Source: Lachnospiraceae bacterium UBA4381 (GTDB lineage Bacteria; Bacillota; Clostridia; Lachnospirales; Lachnospiraceae). Taken from it: a stretch of DNA of 22,610 bases. Below are positions 21,367-22,610 of this stretch, piece after piece. The stretch covers positions 1-22,610 of the forward strand of contig DGRT01000162.1 of assembly GCA_002391105.1 (NCBI GenBank), written 5' to 3'. Positions within the stretch are counted from its first letter, which is position 1. Every line of letters starts with the position of its first letter. The notes under the pieces are model-generated. The model ran no database searches. It had not been told where the DNA came from and worked only from the letters and a program-made list of their open reading frames with translations. The position numbers and the translations under genes are program-made.

Positions 21367-22610
21367 CTAATCATTTTTGTAACTCTTTATATCAATACCT
21401 GTAAGTCCGAACTCATCATATATTGTAAGAGTTAATGTATAATCATAATCCGGATCCTTATATGAATATTCCCAATAATTAAGGCTTTCTGCATAGTAAG
21501 GTTCTTCAGTAGGCTCTCCATATGCAGCCTTCACATCATCAACTGTGCTTCCCCAGGTAATTCCCTTAGGAAGAACAACCTTTGGATAATTCTCTGTTTC
21601 GCACCATCTTCGGTCCAGATCCAGAGCCCATATACTGGTTTCCTTGATATCCTTTGTCTCACCACTTATATTCATAAATCCAACTTCATATTCGAAGTCT
21701 TCATCTATCTCCGGATTCTCAAGATAAATAGTACTAAGTGTATAGTTATTGGGCTCAAGGGTATATCCCTCTTCCTTGCCATAATCCGCAAGGTCAAATG
21801 TATATTTGTCTGAAATAAGTGAATAATCAAATGGCAGATGATATACTACACCATCTATTGAAATCTGCTCAGAATAAATATCATCTGAAAGATCAGCAGG
21901 TGTTTCAGCCGCATTACTTGCAGAGGCTGTTTCTTCTGTTGTTGCCTCTGTTGTAGCTTCAGTGGTTGCTTCTGTTGTAGCTTCAGTAGTTGCTTCTGTT
22001 ACCTCTTCTGTTTCTGCTTCTGTAGGAGCTTCTGTTGTTCCATCATCTAATATTTCAACTGAACTCTGATCAAATTCATACTTAAGTATAACCCATTTGT
22101 CCTTGAATCTAAGAATCTCCATATCAACTGCTTCAGATATTCTGACTTCCTGTCCGGAAACCACCTGATCAGCCTCTATTTTAATCCTTCTGGTTATTCC
22201 TTCATCAACTTTAAGACCTTTTATACTTTTCTTGATTTCTTCACTCGTCAGCTTACCTTCATCAAGCACTTCAATAGTACTAAGATCAAACTCGATATCA
22301 GCATCTGCTACTGTATTAAAAGCATCAACAAGTACATCTTTATTATCGAGATATTTTTCATCCGGGAAGCATGCAAGATATCCCTCTTCATCTTCCTCAT
22401 TAAATGAACTAAATAATGCATTTGTAATCTTGTCAGCACTGGAAAGTCCATTGTTAATCCTTGGCTTTAACAGATTGACCAGAAGTACACATAAAAGAGC
22501 AAAAACTACAACTGCTGCTGCAATTATTCCGATGATAATACCTGTTTTGCTTCCGCCCTTACCTCCAGAACTCTTCACAGAATTTGGCTGCTGTGGCTGA
22601 CCGTATCCCG
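21367..22610 (-). CDS. Membrane-anchored extracellular protein with Thr-Glu repeat linker (N-terminus off the right edge)
   Basis: The frame stays open to the window edge (413 visible residues), and the visible start is preceded in frame by GYGQPQQPNS, so the true start lies outside; a GTG at 22578 is probably internal. A Gly/Gln/Pro-rich cytoplasmic stretch is followed by one membrane segment (IIIGIIAAAVVVFALLCVLL). The first outer domain (LSSADKITNALFSSF onward, about 125 residues) resembles small DUF4878-like folds. Next is a Thr/Glu/Ala linker with TEAT repeated about six times, then a C-terminal domain with a KAAYGEPTEEP segment. No enzyme motif is visible. Such zinc-ribbon or Gln-rich headed, single-pass proteins are common in Lachnospiraceae; function unknown. 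Confidence 0.8.
   Translation of the reverse strand, partial: GYGQPQQPNSVKSSGGKGGSKTGIIIGIIAAAVVVFALLCVLLVNLLKPRINNGLSSADKITNALFSSFNEEDEEGYLACFPDEKYLDNKDVLVDAFNTVADADIEFDLSTIEVLDEGKLTSEEIKKSIKGLKVDEGITRRIKIEADQVVSGQEVRISEAVDMEILRFKDKWVILKYEFDQSSVEILDDGTTEAPTEAETEEVTEATTEATTEATTEATTEATTEETASASNAAETPADLSDDIYSEQISIDGVVYHLPFDYSLISDKYTFDLADYGKEEGYTLEPNNYTLSTIYLENPEIDEDFEYEVGFMNISGETKDIKETSIWALDLDRRWCETENYPKVVLPKGITWGSTVDDVKAAYGEPTEEPYYAESLNYWEYSYKDPDYDYTLTLTIYDEFGLTGIDIKSYKND

Noticed and set aside
21316..21376. Direct repeat ATACTAATSAT between proA and the membrane protein gene
   Set aside because: Two short AT-rich copies could easily arise by chance, and one lies inside the coding end of the membrane protein gene.
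1..22610. tRNA or rRNA genes
   Set aside because: I saw no tRNA-like GGTTCGA arms with matching acceptor stems and no rRNA core sequence on either strand.

Overview
The window looks like chromosome from a Clostridia-class Bacillota, most probably a Lachnospiraceae-type gut or rumen bacterium. The evidence is strong GGAGG-type ribosome binding sites, frequent GTG starts, moderately low GC, and typical families: FHA proteins with a conserved N-terminal domain, MltG, a MacAB-like ABC exporter and a short XRE regulator. Family calls come from recognised motifs; no database search was run.

Layout. (1) 1-4868, minus strand: a repeat-rich protein cut by the left edge, a paralogous FHA-domain protein, and the septal-wall lytic transglycosylase mltG, which shares an operon with the FHA gene. 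(2) 5014-8781, minus: an IspD/TarI-like cytidylyltransferase, the alanine aminotransferase alaA, and a NagZ-type family 3 glycosidase. The 320-bp gap upstream of alaA holds three tandem copies of a 41-bp unit and a compact three-way-junction RNA-like element (7195-7280). (3) 8981-10366, minus: a MATE exporter whose promoter overlaps a palindrome. (4) 10528-14342, plus: an accessory island on the opposite strand to its metabolic neighbours. It encodes two unrecognised proteins, a ClpP-like peptidase with an intact triad, and a TraG/VirD4-type ATPase without membrane segments. No relaxase, integrase or other transfer gene is visible. (5) 14398-15253: a DtxR-family metalloregulator and an acyl carrier protein flank a predicted 80-nt small RNA on the plus strand. 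That RNA has a near-consensus promoter, a DtxR-box-like palindrome at its start site, an anti-Shine-Dalgarno segment and a terminator. (6) 15423-18976, minus: a three-gene exporter operon (adaptor, ATPase, permease) preceded by TTAAGG repeats that resemble an OmpR-family response-regulator site. (7) 18977-22610: a 631-bp AT-rich non-coding stretch, a small XRE regulator (plus), proA without proB, and a membrane-anchored protein cut by the right edge.

The most unusual items are the ClpP/TraG-like island with its two unknown partners and hairpin-containing spacer, the predicted metal-regulated small RNA beside its likely regulator, and the three-way-junction RNA upstream of alaA. The two RNAs and all operator assignments are predictions from sequence pattern alone.
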